Shown: piece by piece, positions 7,625 through 15,102 of the stretch
Numbering within the stretch: position 1 is the first letter of the stretch
Layout: each line of letters opens with the position of its first letter
DNA from: an uncultured Bacteroidaceae bacterium
GTDB taxonomy: Bacteria > Bacteroidota > Bacteroidia > Bacteroidales > Bacteroidaceae
Length of the DNA: 15,102 nucleotides
Assembly (NCBI GenBank): GCA_904502185.1
Contig: CAJGDX010000046.1
Span: 1 to 15,102, forward strand
Direction of reading: 5' to 3'
Notes under the pieces: generated by a model
What the model saw: the letters and a program-made list of their open reading frames with translations, nothing else
The model's database searches: none
Told to the model about the DNA's origin: nothing
Program-made: the position numbers and the translations under genes

Positions 7625-8090
7625 AATAATCCTGCTGGTGGCGGTACTCTTATCCGCCGCCTGCGAGGATATTCGTCTGCACACCTACCACAGCCTGAGC
7701 GGCGACTGGAGTGCAGCCGACACACTCAAATACACATATATAAACAACAGCGTCAGGGACAGCATTTTCACCATGGACGTAGAGTTGCGAAGCACCTCTA
7801 CGTACCCCTCACGTCAATTGTGGATAGGCGTGCAACGCTTCACCGACAAAGACACACCTGCACCCGTCGACACCCTCTGCTGCGAGATTTACGACTCACT
7901 GGGCAGACAGAAAGGGACAAGCACAGGATTGCTGCATCAAATATCGATAGAAGCAGGAATATTAAAAGTTGCGCCACAGGACACACTGCATATAAATATC
8001 ATACACCTGATGAATGAACCTGTGCGCGACATCACTGACGTAGGCATCAGAGTCTGCGGTCACGTTCAGCATCAATACGCAGGAAACTGA
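7605..8090 (+). CDS. gldH: GldH-type lipoprotein
   Basis: A 161-residue exported lipoprotein. It has a short basic start, a hydrophobic stretch at 8-16 and a lipobox-like LLSAAC with Cys20 as the lipidated residue. The mature part looks all-beta, with the family pattern Y-H-x-L-x-x-x-W, DTLKYTY at about 39-45, YPSRQLWIGVQ near 67-77 and a C-terminal GIRVCGHV. GldH is needed for gliding in Flavobacterium, but homologues persist in non-gliding Bacteroidales with unknown roles. I choose the ATG at 7605, inside the end of the PSP1 gene, because it places the lipobox at a normal signal-peptide distance; upstream extension to 7452 only reads through the other gene in a different frame. The stop overlaps the oppositely oriented rodA by 44 bp. 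Confidence 0.82.
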   Translation: MNLSPNKIILLVAVLLSAACEDIRLHTYHSLSGDWSAADTLKYTYINNSVRDSIFTMDVELRSTSTYPSRQLWIGVQRFTDKDTPAPVDTLCCEIYDSLGRQKGTSTGLLHQISIEAGILKVAPQDTLHINIIHLMNEPVRDITDVGIRVCGHVQHQYAGN

Positions 8091-9519
8091 ACAGCAGAAT
8101 AGAGAATCCCAGGAACGACGAACCGCCGTAGCTGAAGAACGGCAGCGGGATTCCAATCACAGGAGTAATACCCAGCACCATTCCAATATTAATGAAAAAG
8201 TGGAAGAAGAAAATGGATACCAGCGAGTAGCCGTAGACCCTTCCGAACGTATCGTGCTGCCGTTCGGCAAGCACCAGTAAGCGCAGCACGAAAAGTACAA
8301 ACATCACCAGCACAAACGCCGAGCCCATGAAGCCCTGCTCCTCGCCTATGGTGCAGAAGATAAAGTCAGTATCCTGCTCGGGAACATACTTCAGTTTAGT
8401 CTGTGTACCATTGAGGAATCCCTTGCCCATCAAGCCACCTGAGCCAATCGCAATCTTCGACTGATGCACATTATATCCAGCACCAGCAAGGTCCTCTTTA
8501 AGACCCAACAACACCTCGATACGCACCTTCTGGTGGGGTTTCATCACATTGTTGAACACATAGTCGCAAGAGTGGAAAAAGAGCGTGGAAACGACAACAA
8601 ACAGCGCCGTCCACACAAGCAGGCTCTGACGTCCGAGCCTTGCCCTCACAAGCAGATAAACGACATTCAGCAACAGCATGAAATACTGCACATACAGAAT
8701 GTTGAACGAGAAAAGATAGACGGCTGTCCAATAGCTCAAAAGCGCAACTGCACTGTTCACAACAAGCATTATCATCGCAGTTCTCTTCTCGTGGCACCAG
8801 AATGCCACCATTCCCGTAGCAAACAGCTGAATGATTACCGTGACAGCATATGGGCCTACAGAAACAGGCTGTTCGAGCTGGGTAAACATCACATGTTCGT
8901 AACCTATTCCCACCACAAAATAGACAACTGCACTAATCGCAGCAAGCAGCACAATACCTGTCATGCCCTCGCGATAGAGAACTATAAAGAAGGAAAGATA
9001 GACCAATGCACTGCCCGTCTCATTCTGACAGATAATAACTACCAAAGGCAACAGAATGATTGCCAGACATTTAAGAAAATCGTTCTTTCGCTGCAAACTG
9101 AAACCATACTTGTTCATAAGCGCAGCAAGAGTAAGCGTGGTACCGAACTTCATAAATTCGGCAGGCTGAATACCAAAAGAGCCTATCGTAATCCACGACC
9201 TTGAGCCTTTTATATCCTTGGAAATGAATATAGTGAGAATGCCCAGCAATATCAGGGCCACATATATGAATTTTGCCGAAAATTCGTAGCTTTGCTTGTC
9301 GATGAACATAAGCACCATGCCCACAACAACAGAGACACCCATCCACATAGCTTGTTTGCCGGTACGTTCGCTAAGGTCGAAAAATGCCCATATATCGGTG
9401 TCGATGTAACTGTAACCGGCACCACAGATGGCCATCCATCCCATGACAGCCAAAGCCGCATACAGCGCAATGGTCATCCAGTCGAGCGACTGTATTATAC
9501 TACCTCTCTGCTTCTCCAT
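8047..9519 (-). CDS. rodA: Rod-shape SEDS glycosyltransferase RodA
   Basis: Polytopic inner-membrane SEDS polymerase that makes glycan strands from lipid II with PBP2 in the elongasome. Signatures: GIQPAEFMKFG at 116-126, QNETGSALVYL at 165-175 (Glu where many have Asp), HQSKIAIGSGGLMGKG at 352-367, EQDTDFIF at 381-388 carrying the conserved functional Asp385, and PFFSYGGSS at 460-468. At 490 residues it is about 120 longer than E. coli RodA. Most of the extra length lies between about 205 and 325, where several hydrophobic segments replace a short loop. The ATG at 9517-9519 overlaps the end of the PBP2 gene by 20 nt, indicating translational coupling, and the gene is the last of the mre operon. 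Its 3' end runs into gldH on the other strand. Confidence 0.95.
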   Translation of the reverse strand: MEKQRGSIIQSLDWMTIALYAALAVMGWMAICGAGYSYIDTDIWAFFDLSERTGKQAMWMGVSVVVGMVLMFIDKQSYEFSAKFIYVALILLGILTIFISKDIKGSRSWITIGSFGIQPAEFMKFGTTLTLAALMNKYGFSLQRKNDFLKCLAIILLPLVVIICQNETGSALVYLSFFIVLYREGMTGIVLLAAISAVVYFVVGIGYEHVMFTQLEQPVSVGPYAVTVIIQLFATGMVAFWCHEKRTAMIMLVVNSAVALLSYWTAVYLFSFNILYVQYFMLLLNVVYLLVRARLGRQSLLVWTALFVVVSTLFFHSCDYVFNNVMKPHQKVRIEVLLGLKEDLAGAGYNVHQSKIAIGSGGLMGKGFLNGTQTKLKYVPEQDTDFIFCTIGEEQGFMGSAFVLVMFVLFVLRLLVLAERQHDTFGRVYGYSLVSIFFFHFFINIGMVLGITPVIGIPLPFFSYGGSSFLGFSILLFSFLRIDAERDRRL

Positions 9520-11347
9520 AGTAAATTACTCTGTTTTGCATTTCATTTGCTTTTATTTTGCTTGTCTCCGACAGAGAGCCATTGAGATACTGCTCCATCA
9601 TCAGCGCCCCGATGGGTACAGCATAAGTTGCACCGAATCCACCATTCTCGACATACACGGCAAGTGCAATCTTCGGCTTGTCCATTGGAGCAAATCCGAT
9701 GAATGCCGAGTGGTCCTTGCCCTTGTTCTGCGCAGTACCTGTCTTTCCGCAGACCTCAATGTCGGGCAGATTGGCACCACGGCAGGTACCTGCAAGCACA
9801 GCCTGACGCATACCTGCCACCACCGACTCATAGGCTTTGCGCGAAGCGAGTGTAGTACGTGGGGTGAGGTATGTAGATGCAAGCGTATCGCCCTCGATGT
9901 TCTTCACCACGTGAGGTGTCACAAATGTACCCCTGTTGGCAATGGTTGCACAAAGATTGGCAATCTGCAAAGGTGTGAGCGTTACCTCGCCCTGTCCGAT
10001 GGAGATACTTATCACCGTCAGACCGTTCCACGACGAGCGGTACGCCTTGTCATAGAACTGCGCATTGGGAATCATGCCTCGCACCTCACCTGGAAGGTCG
10101 ACGCCCAATTTATAACCGAAGCCCATCGACACCATATAGTCGCGCCACACATTCATTGCCTTCTGCACCTTGCCATATTTGCTGGAGGAGAGCATACGCA
10201 ACAGTCCCCAACAGAAATATCCGTTGCAAGAGGTGGCAATGGCAGGAATCAAAGGCAGAGGAGCCGGATGGGGGTGACAACCTACGCGCAATCCTGCATG
10301 TACGAAGCCTCCGTGACAGGGGAAGGGGGTATTCTCGGTTATTATTCCCTCTTCGAGGAATGTAAGCGCCTGCGAGGTCTTGAATGTAGAGCCGGGAGGA
10401 TAGGTTCCCATTATGGCACGGTTGAGAAGAGGTTTGCGCTTGTCGGCTGCAAGTTTCTTGTGGTTGGCACCGCGCTGACGACCTACGAGTATATGCGGGT
10501 CGTACGACGGAGAAGAGACCATACAGAGAATCTCGCCCGTAGAGGGTTCAATGGCAACTATACTGCCAATCTTGTTCTGCAACAGACGTTCGCCCAGACG
10601 CTGAAGCTCAATGTCGATACCCAAGGTAAGGTCCTTGCCACGTTCGGGCATTGTGTCGCAAATGCCGTTGCGATATTTGCCCTGTATACGTCCGTGAGCA
10701 TCGCGCAGCAACATTTCCACACCCTTCTTTCCACGCAGCACCTGCTCATACGAAGCCTCGAGTCCCTGTGTTCCGATATAGTCGCCACGAACATAGTAAC
10801 TATCCGCCTTCAGTCTTTTGGGAGAGACCTCGCCAATGTCACCCAGAATTACTCCGGCTGCATCACAGGAATATTGACGAATGGAGCGTTTCTGTATATA
10901 GAAACCGGGGAAACGGAAAAGTTTCTCCTGGAAACGGGCAAACTCCTCGGCTGAGAGCTGACTCATGAAGAGCTGCTGGGTGTAGGTTGAATATCCGGGG
11001 TTGGAACGGGGATTTCTGACATCAGCCATTCGTTTGTCAAACTCGTCACGGGTGATGTTCAGCGCTGCACACAGTTCCAAAGTATCCAATTTGTCCTTTA
11101 CCTCGCGCGGAACGAACATAATGTCGTATGCCGGCTGGTTGTAGACAAGCAGCTGTCCGTTGCGGTCGTAGATGAGTCCGCGCGAAGGATATATTGTTTT
11201 TTTATAGAAAGCATTACTGTCGGCAGCAGTCTTGTACTCGTCGCTCATAATCTGCAACGAGAAGAGACGGCACAGATATACGAGCAATATTATTATTATC
11301 GCAGCGCCGAGTATATATTTACGATTGTCGTAAGTATAGTCGTTCAT
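9500..11347 (-). CDS. mrdA: Penicillin-binding protein 2, elongasome transpeptidase
   Basis: Class B PBP (615 residues) that cross-links peptidoglycan during elongation, anchored in the inner membrane with its catalytic domain in the periplasm. One membrane segment lies at about 11-30. The dimerisation/pedestal region starts with YPSRGLIYDRNGQLL at 53-67. The transpeptidase motifs are complete: S320-T-F-K323 in YPPGSTFK, S373-C-N375, and K535-T-G537 in CGKTGTAQN. The pedestal ATG at 11345-11347 lies 9 nt after mreD, and the last 20 nt overlap rodA, its SEDS partner, so the two are probably made in step. Length and motif spacing are normal for PBP2 of Bacteroidetes. No missing residues were noticed. 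Confidence 0.96.
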   Translation of the reverse strand: MNDYTYDNRKYILGAAIIIILLVYLCRLFSLQIMSDEYKTAADSNAFYKKTIYPSRGLIYDRNGQLLVYNQPAYDIMFVPREVKDKLDTLELCAALNITRDEFDKRMADVRNPRSNPGYSTYTQQLFMSQLSAEEFARFQEKLFRFPGFYIQKRSIRQYSCDAAGVILGDIGEVSPKRLKADSYYVRGDYIGTQGLEASYEQVLRGKKGVEMLLRDAHGRIQGKYRNGICDTMPERGKDLTLGIDIELQRLGERLLQNKIGSIVAIEPSTGEILCMVSSPSYDPHILVGRQRGANHKKLAADKRKPLLNRAIMGTYPPGSTFKTSQALTFLEEGIITENTPFPCHGGFVHAGLRVGCHPHPAPLPLIPAIATSCNGYFCWGLLRMLSSSKYGKVQKAMNVWRDYMVSMGFGYKLGVDLPGEVRGMIPNAQFYDKAYRSSWNGLTVISISIGQGEVTLTPLQIANLCATIANRGTFVTPHVVKNIEGDTLASTYLTPRTTLASRKAYESVVAGMRQAVLAGTCRGANLPDIEVCGKTGTAQNKGKDHSAFIGFAPMDKPKIALAVYVENGGFGATYAVPIGALMMEQYLNGSLSETSKIKANEMQNRVIYYGEAER

Positions 11348-11356
11348 CTGTCAGAA

Positions 11357-11857
11357 TCAGTTTCGGCGGTTGAGACTTTCAAAGACTATCACAAAAAGCA
11401 GTGTCAGCAATGTACTGCCGGAAACACTGATGGCAAGATGCAATGGATGGCTCAGTGTAAAGAACTCCAAAAGGAAAAGCGCCGTACAGAATATCAGTGT
11501 ACAGATGGCAGCATAGCTGACGTATGCGCCCCAGCGAAGCACTCGCGTACCAGGAGTGAAATCCTCGGTTATTCCATTGGGGATGAACATTGCAAGCACA
11601 TAGTCGCGCATGAATGCCAGCAGCGTGGCAGCAGCAGCATTAATACCCGGAGTGTTAGAAAACATATCCACCACCAATCCCAGTGCAAATGCCCACACCA
11701 TCTGCTCGTTGCGCGTTGCGAAACGTGGCATTTTTATGATGAACAGCAGATAGATGTACACGGTTGCATAGCCAAACAGATGTATGTGGCTGAAGAGCAA
11801 CACCTGTATGACTGCTGCTATCAGAAAGTATTTCAGACGGTTGAGAAATGTGTGCAT
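11357..11857 (-). CDS. mreD: Rod-shape-determining protein MreD
   Basis: Small inner-membrane protein of the elongasome linking MreB/MreC to the wall enzymes. The 166 residues from the ATG at 11855-11857 contain about five hydrophobic segments. They include an early FLIAAVIQVLLFSHIHLFGY, the family-typical VWAFALGLVVDMFSNTPG near the middle (the G-x-x-x-D-x-x-S signature), and two at the C-terminal end. The frame is open up to a TTG at 11894-11896, 8 nt after the mreC stop, which would add 13 residues. I prefer the ATG because the hydrophobic N-terminal helix then begins where family members usually start. The downstream mrdA start follows after 9 nt. Sequence conservation in MreD is low, so the call rests on topology, the GLVVDMFS motif and gene order. 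Confidence 0.88.
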   Translation of the reverse strand: MHTFLNRLKYFLIAAVIQVLLFSHIHLFGYATVYIYLLFIIKMPRFATRNEQMVWAFALGLVVDMFSNTPGINAAAATLLAFMRDYVLAMFIPNGITEDFTPGTRVLRWGAYVSYAAICTLIFCTALFLLEFFTLSHPLHLAISVSGSTLLTLLFVIVFESLNRRN

Positions 11858-11904
11858 TACTAGCGCTTGAATATATAAATTAATAAAACCCGACAAGGCA
11901 GTTT

Positions 11905-12765
11905 CTAAGAACCCACCTTCAGTTGTTTTTTGTTTTTCTCAAGATTACTCTGTTCGGTATAATCGTCGTTGCCCACAAGGAATACAGATGTCAGACTCGA
12001 GAAATCGACAAACAGCTTCACACGCACTGTGTAGAACATTCCGTCTGCCGAGTCGTCAATCTTTTCCACAGTACCGACAGGAAGGTCGCCGGGAAATATT
12101 GATGAGAATCCGCTGGTCACCACAGTGTCGCCAGTCGCGAACTGCGCATAACGGGGCAGGTCTATGAGATTGGAGTAGCGGGGGTCGCCACCGTCCCAAC
12201 TGAGCGAACAGAAGCTCTCGCTGCCCCTTACACGGCAACTGACACTGCTCTTGGTGTTGAGCAGAGGAATAACCAGCGCTCTGTTGGCTGAGACCTGATA
12301 AACCACTCCCACAATACCATCGCTGCTGAATACTCCCATTTCGGAGCGCACACCGTCGTTGCTGCCCTTGTTGAGGGTAATGAAGTTATTCACAGAGTTC
12401 AGCGAATTGTTTATGACATTTGCGGTCAGATAGTTGTATCCCGAACGTATGCTGTTCACCAGCGAATCGTTTTGCAAAGCCTCTTTGTTGCGATATTCGA
12501 CAAGCTGCTCCTTCAGTTCGGAAAGTTCGCGTGTAAGTGTCAGGTTCTGTGCAAGAAGACCATCATTCTCCTTTTTCAGGTGAAAATATCTGTTGGCATC
12601 CATAAAGACGCTGTACACATTACCCGCAACGCTGCCTGCCGAAGTGAAGAAAGTTGCTCCCTGATAGTTGTTGAAACGCACAAGAAGCACAAGACTGATT
12701 CCCTCTAATAACAAGAAGAGGAACCAGTCGTTGTGTTTTACGAGAAAATCGAATAATGCCCGCAC
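11905..12765 (-). CDS. mreC: Rod-shape-determining protein MreC
   Basis: Bitopic elongasome scaffold, 286 residues. It has one membrane segment at about 14-31 (FLFLLLEGISLVLLV), a predicted coiled coil at about 62-95 and then the periplasmic beta domains. Family signatures: LNKGSNDGVRSEMGVFSSDG at 131-150 followed by IVGVVYQV, and TVVTSGFSSIFPGDLPVGTV at 214-233. It binds PBP2 and MreB/MreD in other bacteria. The start is a GTG at 12763-12765. No ATG is available between it and the mreB stop, whose TAA is in the same frame five codons upstream, and starting here gives the family's usual N-terminus. The C-terminal tail is Lys/Asn-rich. mreD follows, at 47 nt if its ATG is used. Confidence 0.94.
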   Translation of the reverse strand: MRALFDFLVKHNDWFLFLLLEGISLVLLVRFNNYQGATFFTSAGSVAGNVYSVFMDANRYFHLKKENDGLLAQNLTLTRELSELKEQLVEYRNKEALQNDSLVNSIRSGYNYLTANVINNSLNSVNNFITLNKGSNDGVRSEMGVFSSDGIVGVVYQVSANRALVIPLLNTKSSVSCRVRGSESFCSLSWDGGDPRYSNLIDLPRYAQFATGDTVVTSGFSSIFPGDLPVGTVEKIDDSADGMFYTVRVKLFVDFSSLTSVFLVGNDDYTEQSNLEKNKKQLKVGS

Positions 12766-12777
12766 TGTTTTTTGACT

Positions 12778-13794
12778 TTATCTCATCAGGAACGGATAGT
12801 TCAAATCTCTCAATGCAAGCGATGTACCCTTAGCCACGCAATACAAGGGATCCTCGGCAACGTGGAAGGGGATATTTATCTTATCCGAGAAACGCTTGGC
12901 AAGACCACGCAGCAATGCACCACCACCTGCAAGGTAGATTCCATTGTGTACAATGTCGGCGTAGAGTTCGGGAGGAGTACTCTCGAGTGCGCTGATGATA
13001 GCATTCTCGATTTTGATGATTGACTTGTCGATACAGTGTGCAATCTCCTGATAGCATACAGGAACCTCGATGGGCATTGCGGTAATTCGGTTAGGACCGT
13101 GAACGATATACTCCTGAGGAGCATCTTCGCCAAGGTCGGTAAGTGCAGAACCTACATGTATCTTGATACGCTCGGCCATACGCTCACTGACGCGCACATT
13201 GTGCTGGCGGCTCATATACTCCTGGATGTCGGCTGTGAAGTCGTCACCCGCAGTACGCAGCGAACCGTTGGAAACGATGCCACCGAGCGAAATTACGGCA
13301 ATCTCGGTAGAACCACCACCTATGTCCACAACCATGTTACCTTCGGGCGCGGTCACGTCAAGACCGATACCCAAGGCCGAAGCCATGGGCTCGTATATCA
13401 GATATACGTCGCGTCCGCCTGCGTGCTCGGCAGAGTCGCGCACAGCACGAAGTTCAACCTCGGTAGAGCCATAGGGGACACCTATGACCATACGCAGGTT
13501 AGGAGTAAAGAATTTGTTACCGATGTCAACCTTGTCAATCATTCCACGCATCATCTGCTCGCAAGCATAGAAGTCGGCGATAACACCGTCGCGCAAAGGG
13601 CGGATAGTGTGGATATTGGGGTTTGTCTTCTCGTGCATCTGCTTAGCCTTCACACCCACTGCAATCATTTTCTTCGATGTATCCATCGCAACGACAGAGG
13701 GCTCGTCAACAACAATTTTGTTGTTGTACATGATGATGGTATTGGCAGTACCGAGGTCTATTGCTATCTCTTGTGTAAATGAAAAAAGACCCAT
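12778..13794 (-). CDS. mreB: Rod-shape-determining actin-like protein MreB
   Basis: Actin-like ATPase (338 residues) that forms membrane-bound filaments guiding lateral wall synthesis. The nucleotide-binding motifs are intact: phosphate-1 IDLGTANT at 12-19, the VIGVPYGSTEVE strand/helix at 103-114, EPMASALG at 135-142 with the catalytic-type Glu135, phosphate-2 DIGGGSTE at 157-164, and the adenosine motif LAGGGALLRG at 288-297. The N-terminal MGLFSFTQE is a plausible amphipathic membrane anchor. The ATG at 13792-13794 lies 30 nt after purH, so mreB may be co-transcribed with it. A near-consensus -7 box in that gap is too close to the start to be trusted. mreC begins 12 nt downstream. Confidence is very high. 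Confidence 0.97.
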   Translation of the reverse strand: MGLFSFTQEIAIDLGTANTIIMYNNKIVVDEPSVVAMDTSKKMIAVGVKAKQMHEKTNPNIHTIRPLRDGVIADFYACEQMMRGMIDKVDIGNKFFTPNLRMVIGVPYGSTEVELRAVRDSAEHAGGRDVYLIYEPMASALGIGLDVTAPEGNMVVDIGGGSTEIAVISLGGIVSNGSLRTAGDDFTADIQEYMSRQHNVRVSERMAERIKIHVGSALTDLGEDAPQEYIVHGPNRITAMPIEVPVCYQEIAHCIDKSIIKIENAIISALESTPPELYADIVHNGIYLAGGGALLRGLAKRFSDKINIPFHVAEDPLYCVAKGTSLALRDLNYPFLMR

Positions 13795-13824
13795 TTTAAA
13801 GTTTCAAAAATTGTAAATAGCTTC

Positions 13825-15102
13825 TTAGTGTTTAAAGTGGCGGAATCCTGTTGTAACCATTGCCATTTCGTTTGCATCGCAATACTCAACAGAGAGGTTG
13901 TCCTTGATAGAACCACCCGGATGGATAACAGCTGTTACTCCTGCGTTGTGTGCAATCTCTACACAGTCGGGGAAGGGGAAGAATGCATCGCTGGCCATAA
14001 CCGCGCCCTCGAGTGAGAATCCGAATGAACCTGCCTTTTCGATTGCATGCTTCAGTGCATCCACGCGTGAAGTCTGTCCTACACCGCTTGCGATAAGCTG
14101 CTTGTTCTTTGCGAGAACAATAGCGTTGCTCTTGCTCTGCTTAACAATCTTGTTTGCAAAGAGCATATCCTCAACCTCGCTTGCTGTGGGAGCAACCTTT
14201 GTCACCTGTGTAAGGTCGGCGGGAGTTTCAATCTTGGCATCTCTCTCCTGCACAAGCACACCGTTGAGTACATTGCGGAAAGTCATTTCGGGCTGAACGA
14301 GTGCCTTCTGTACGAGGATGATGCGGTTTTTCTTCTGTGTGAGAACCTCGATAGCCTCAACATCGTAGTCGGGAGCAATGATTACCTCAAAGAAGATCTT
14401 GTTAATCTCCTCGGCTGTTGCCTTGTCGATAGGCTTGTTGGTGATTAGTACTCCACCGAATGCCGAAACGGGGTCGCCTGCAAGCGCATCTTTCCAAGCC
14501 TCGATGAGAGTGGGACGTGATGCAAGACCACAAGCGTTGTTGTGCTTGAGGATGGCGAAGGTTGTCTCGTCGCCGAACTCTGCGATGAGGTCTACCGCTG
14601 CATTGATGTCGAGCAGGTTGTTGTATGAAATCTCCTTACCGTGAATCTGGTCGAAAATCTCTTTGAAGTTACCATAGAAAGCACCTTTCTGGTGGGGGTT
14701 CTCGCCGTAGCGGAGAGACATGGGACTATCCTGTGTATAGCGGAATGCGCTCTGCTCCTCTTTGTCGAAGTAGTTGAAGATGGCAGAATCGTAGTGTGAT
14801 GACACACCGAATGCCTCACGTGCAAAGAAACGACGCTCTTCGAGTGTTGTCTGCGCGCCATTGCTGTTGAGGATGTCAGCGAGAGGTTTGTACTGAGCCT
14901 GGCTTGCAACGATTACAACATCCTTGAAGTTCTTGGCAGCAGCACGGATGAGTGAAATACCACCTATATCAATCTTTTCGATGATGTCAGCCTCGGGTGC
15001 GCCTGATGCAACAGTCTTCTCGAAGGGATAGAGGTCTACAATCACGAGGTCAACCATGGGAATCTCATACTGTGCAGCCTGCTGGTTGTCCTGCTCGTTG
15101 TC
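13825..15102 (-). CDS. purH: Bifunctional AICAR formyltransferase/IMP cyclohydrolase, N-terminus beyond window
   Basis: Catalyses the last two steps of IMP synthesis: formylation of AICAR with 10-formyl-THF, then ring closure. 425 residues are visible; PurH is usually just over 500, so roughly the first 80 (part of the MGS-like cyclohydrolase domain) lie past the window edge. An internal Met at 15055-15057 is not the start, because the frame stays open and PurH-like to the edge. Seen: VDLYPFEKTV and IDIGGISLIRAAAKN (cyclohydrolase domain), then LRYGENPHQKGAFYG, SYNNLLDINAA, the catalytic Lys-His in KHNNACG, DPVSAFGGV, SDAFFPFPD and the TTGFRHFKH end (transformylase domain). mreB follows after 30 nt on the same strand. 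The pairing of purH with the mre genes is, from memory, a recurrent Bacteroidales gene order. Confidence 0.96.
   Translation of the reverse strand, partial: DNEQDNQQAAQYEIPMVDLVIVDLYPFEKTVASGAPEADIIEKIDIGGISLIRAAAKNFKDVVIVASQAQYKPLADILNSNGAQTTLEERRFFAREAFGVSSHYDSAIFNYFDKEEQSAFRYTQDSPMSLRYGENPHQKGAFYGNFKEIFDQIHGKEISYNNLLDINAAVDLIAEFGDETTFAILKHNNACGLASRPTLIEAWKDALAGDPVSAFGGVLITNKPIDKATAEEINKIFFEVIIAPDYDVEAIEVLTQKKNRIILVQKALVQPEMTFRNVLNGVLVQERDAKIETPADLTQVTKVAPTASEVEDMLFANKIVKQSKSNAIVLAKNKQLIASGVGQTSRVDALKHAIEKAGSFGFSLEGAVMASDAFFPFPDCVEIAHNAGVTAVIHPGGSIKDNLSVEYCDANEMAMVTTGFRHFKH

Noticed and set aside
8464..9204. 246-codon open frame opposite rodA
   Set aside because: Its translation is very rich in His, Gln and Lys, as expected when hydrophobic membrane codons are read backwards; there is no start signal or family.
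9428..10954. 508-codon open frame on the plus strand opposite mrdA and the start of rodA
   Set aside because: It is fully antisense to PBP2, whose catalytic motifs are intact. Its translation is Cys/His/Arg-rich with no domain, and the openness is a by-product of the codon use of the real gene.
13036..13782. 248-codon open frame opposite mreB
   Set aside because: It is antisense to a complete, highly conserved MreB and has no recognisable motif.
13805..13812. AATTTTTG on the minus strand as a -7 box for mreB
   Set aside because: It is one mismatch from consensus, but it lies so close to the ATG that the leader would be only a few nucleotides, and there is no -33 partner.

Overview
The window looks like a core chromosomal region of a Bacteroidales bacterium (Bacteroides/Prevotella-like). 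The reasons are a GldH-type lipoprotein, a Cys-rich PSP1 protein beside the DNA polymerase III delta' gene, a long PPi-type phosphofructokinase, a secreted amidase with a golvesin-like domain, start codons preceded by A-rich leaders rather than Shine-Dalgarno sequences, and promoter boxes of the Bacteroidetes TAnnTTTG type. No tRNA, rRNA, CRISPR, insertion sequence or phage gene was seen.

Left part (1-4165): a 5'-complete but 3'-truncated PPi-dependent phosphofructokinase gene on the minus strand faces away from a two-gene plus-strand unit. That unit encodes an 88-residue protein of unknown function and a 976-residue exported zinc amidase-like protein. In the latter the catalytic motifs are split by a golvesin-type domain and followed by an FN3 domain and an unassigned C-terminal domain. 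The 190-bp divergent region holds a likely promoter.

Middle (4166-8090): metF has its own near-perfect Bacteroidetes promoter and heads a tight plus-strand cluster metF-holB-PSP1(ricT-like)-gldH, with gaps of 7 nt, 1 nt and a 20-nt overlap. The cluster combines one-carbon metabolism, clamp loading, a putative Fe-S regulatory protein and an envelope lipoprotein.

Right part (8047-15102): the minus-strand elongasome operon reads purH(partial)-mreB-mreC-mreD-mrdA(PBP2)-rodA. It holds the actin-like filament, its membrane linkers, the transpeptidase and the SEDS glycosyltransferase of lateral-wall synthesis, preceded by the last enzyme of purine synthesis. rodA converges on gldH and their 3' ends overlap by 44 bp. 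RodA carries about 100 residues more than E. coli RodA, mostly hydrophobic.

Most of the window is ordinary, well-conserved housekeeping DNA, and I see no convincing new multi-gene system. The points most worth a second look are the interrupted amidase, the unknown 88-residue protein paired with it, the Cys-rich PSP1 protein with an extra N-terminal Cys motif, the enlarged RodA and the antisense overlap of rodA with gldH.
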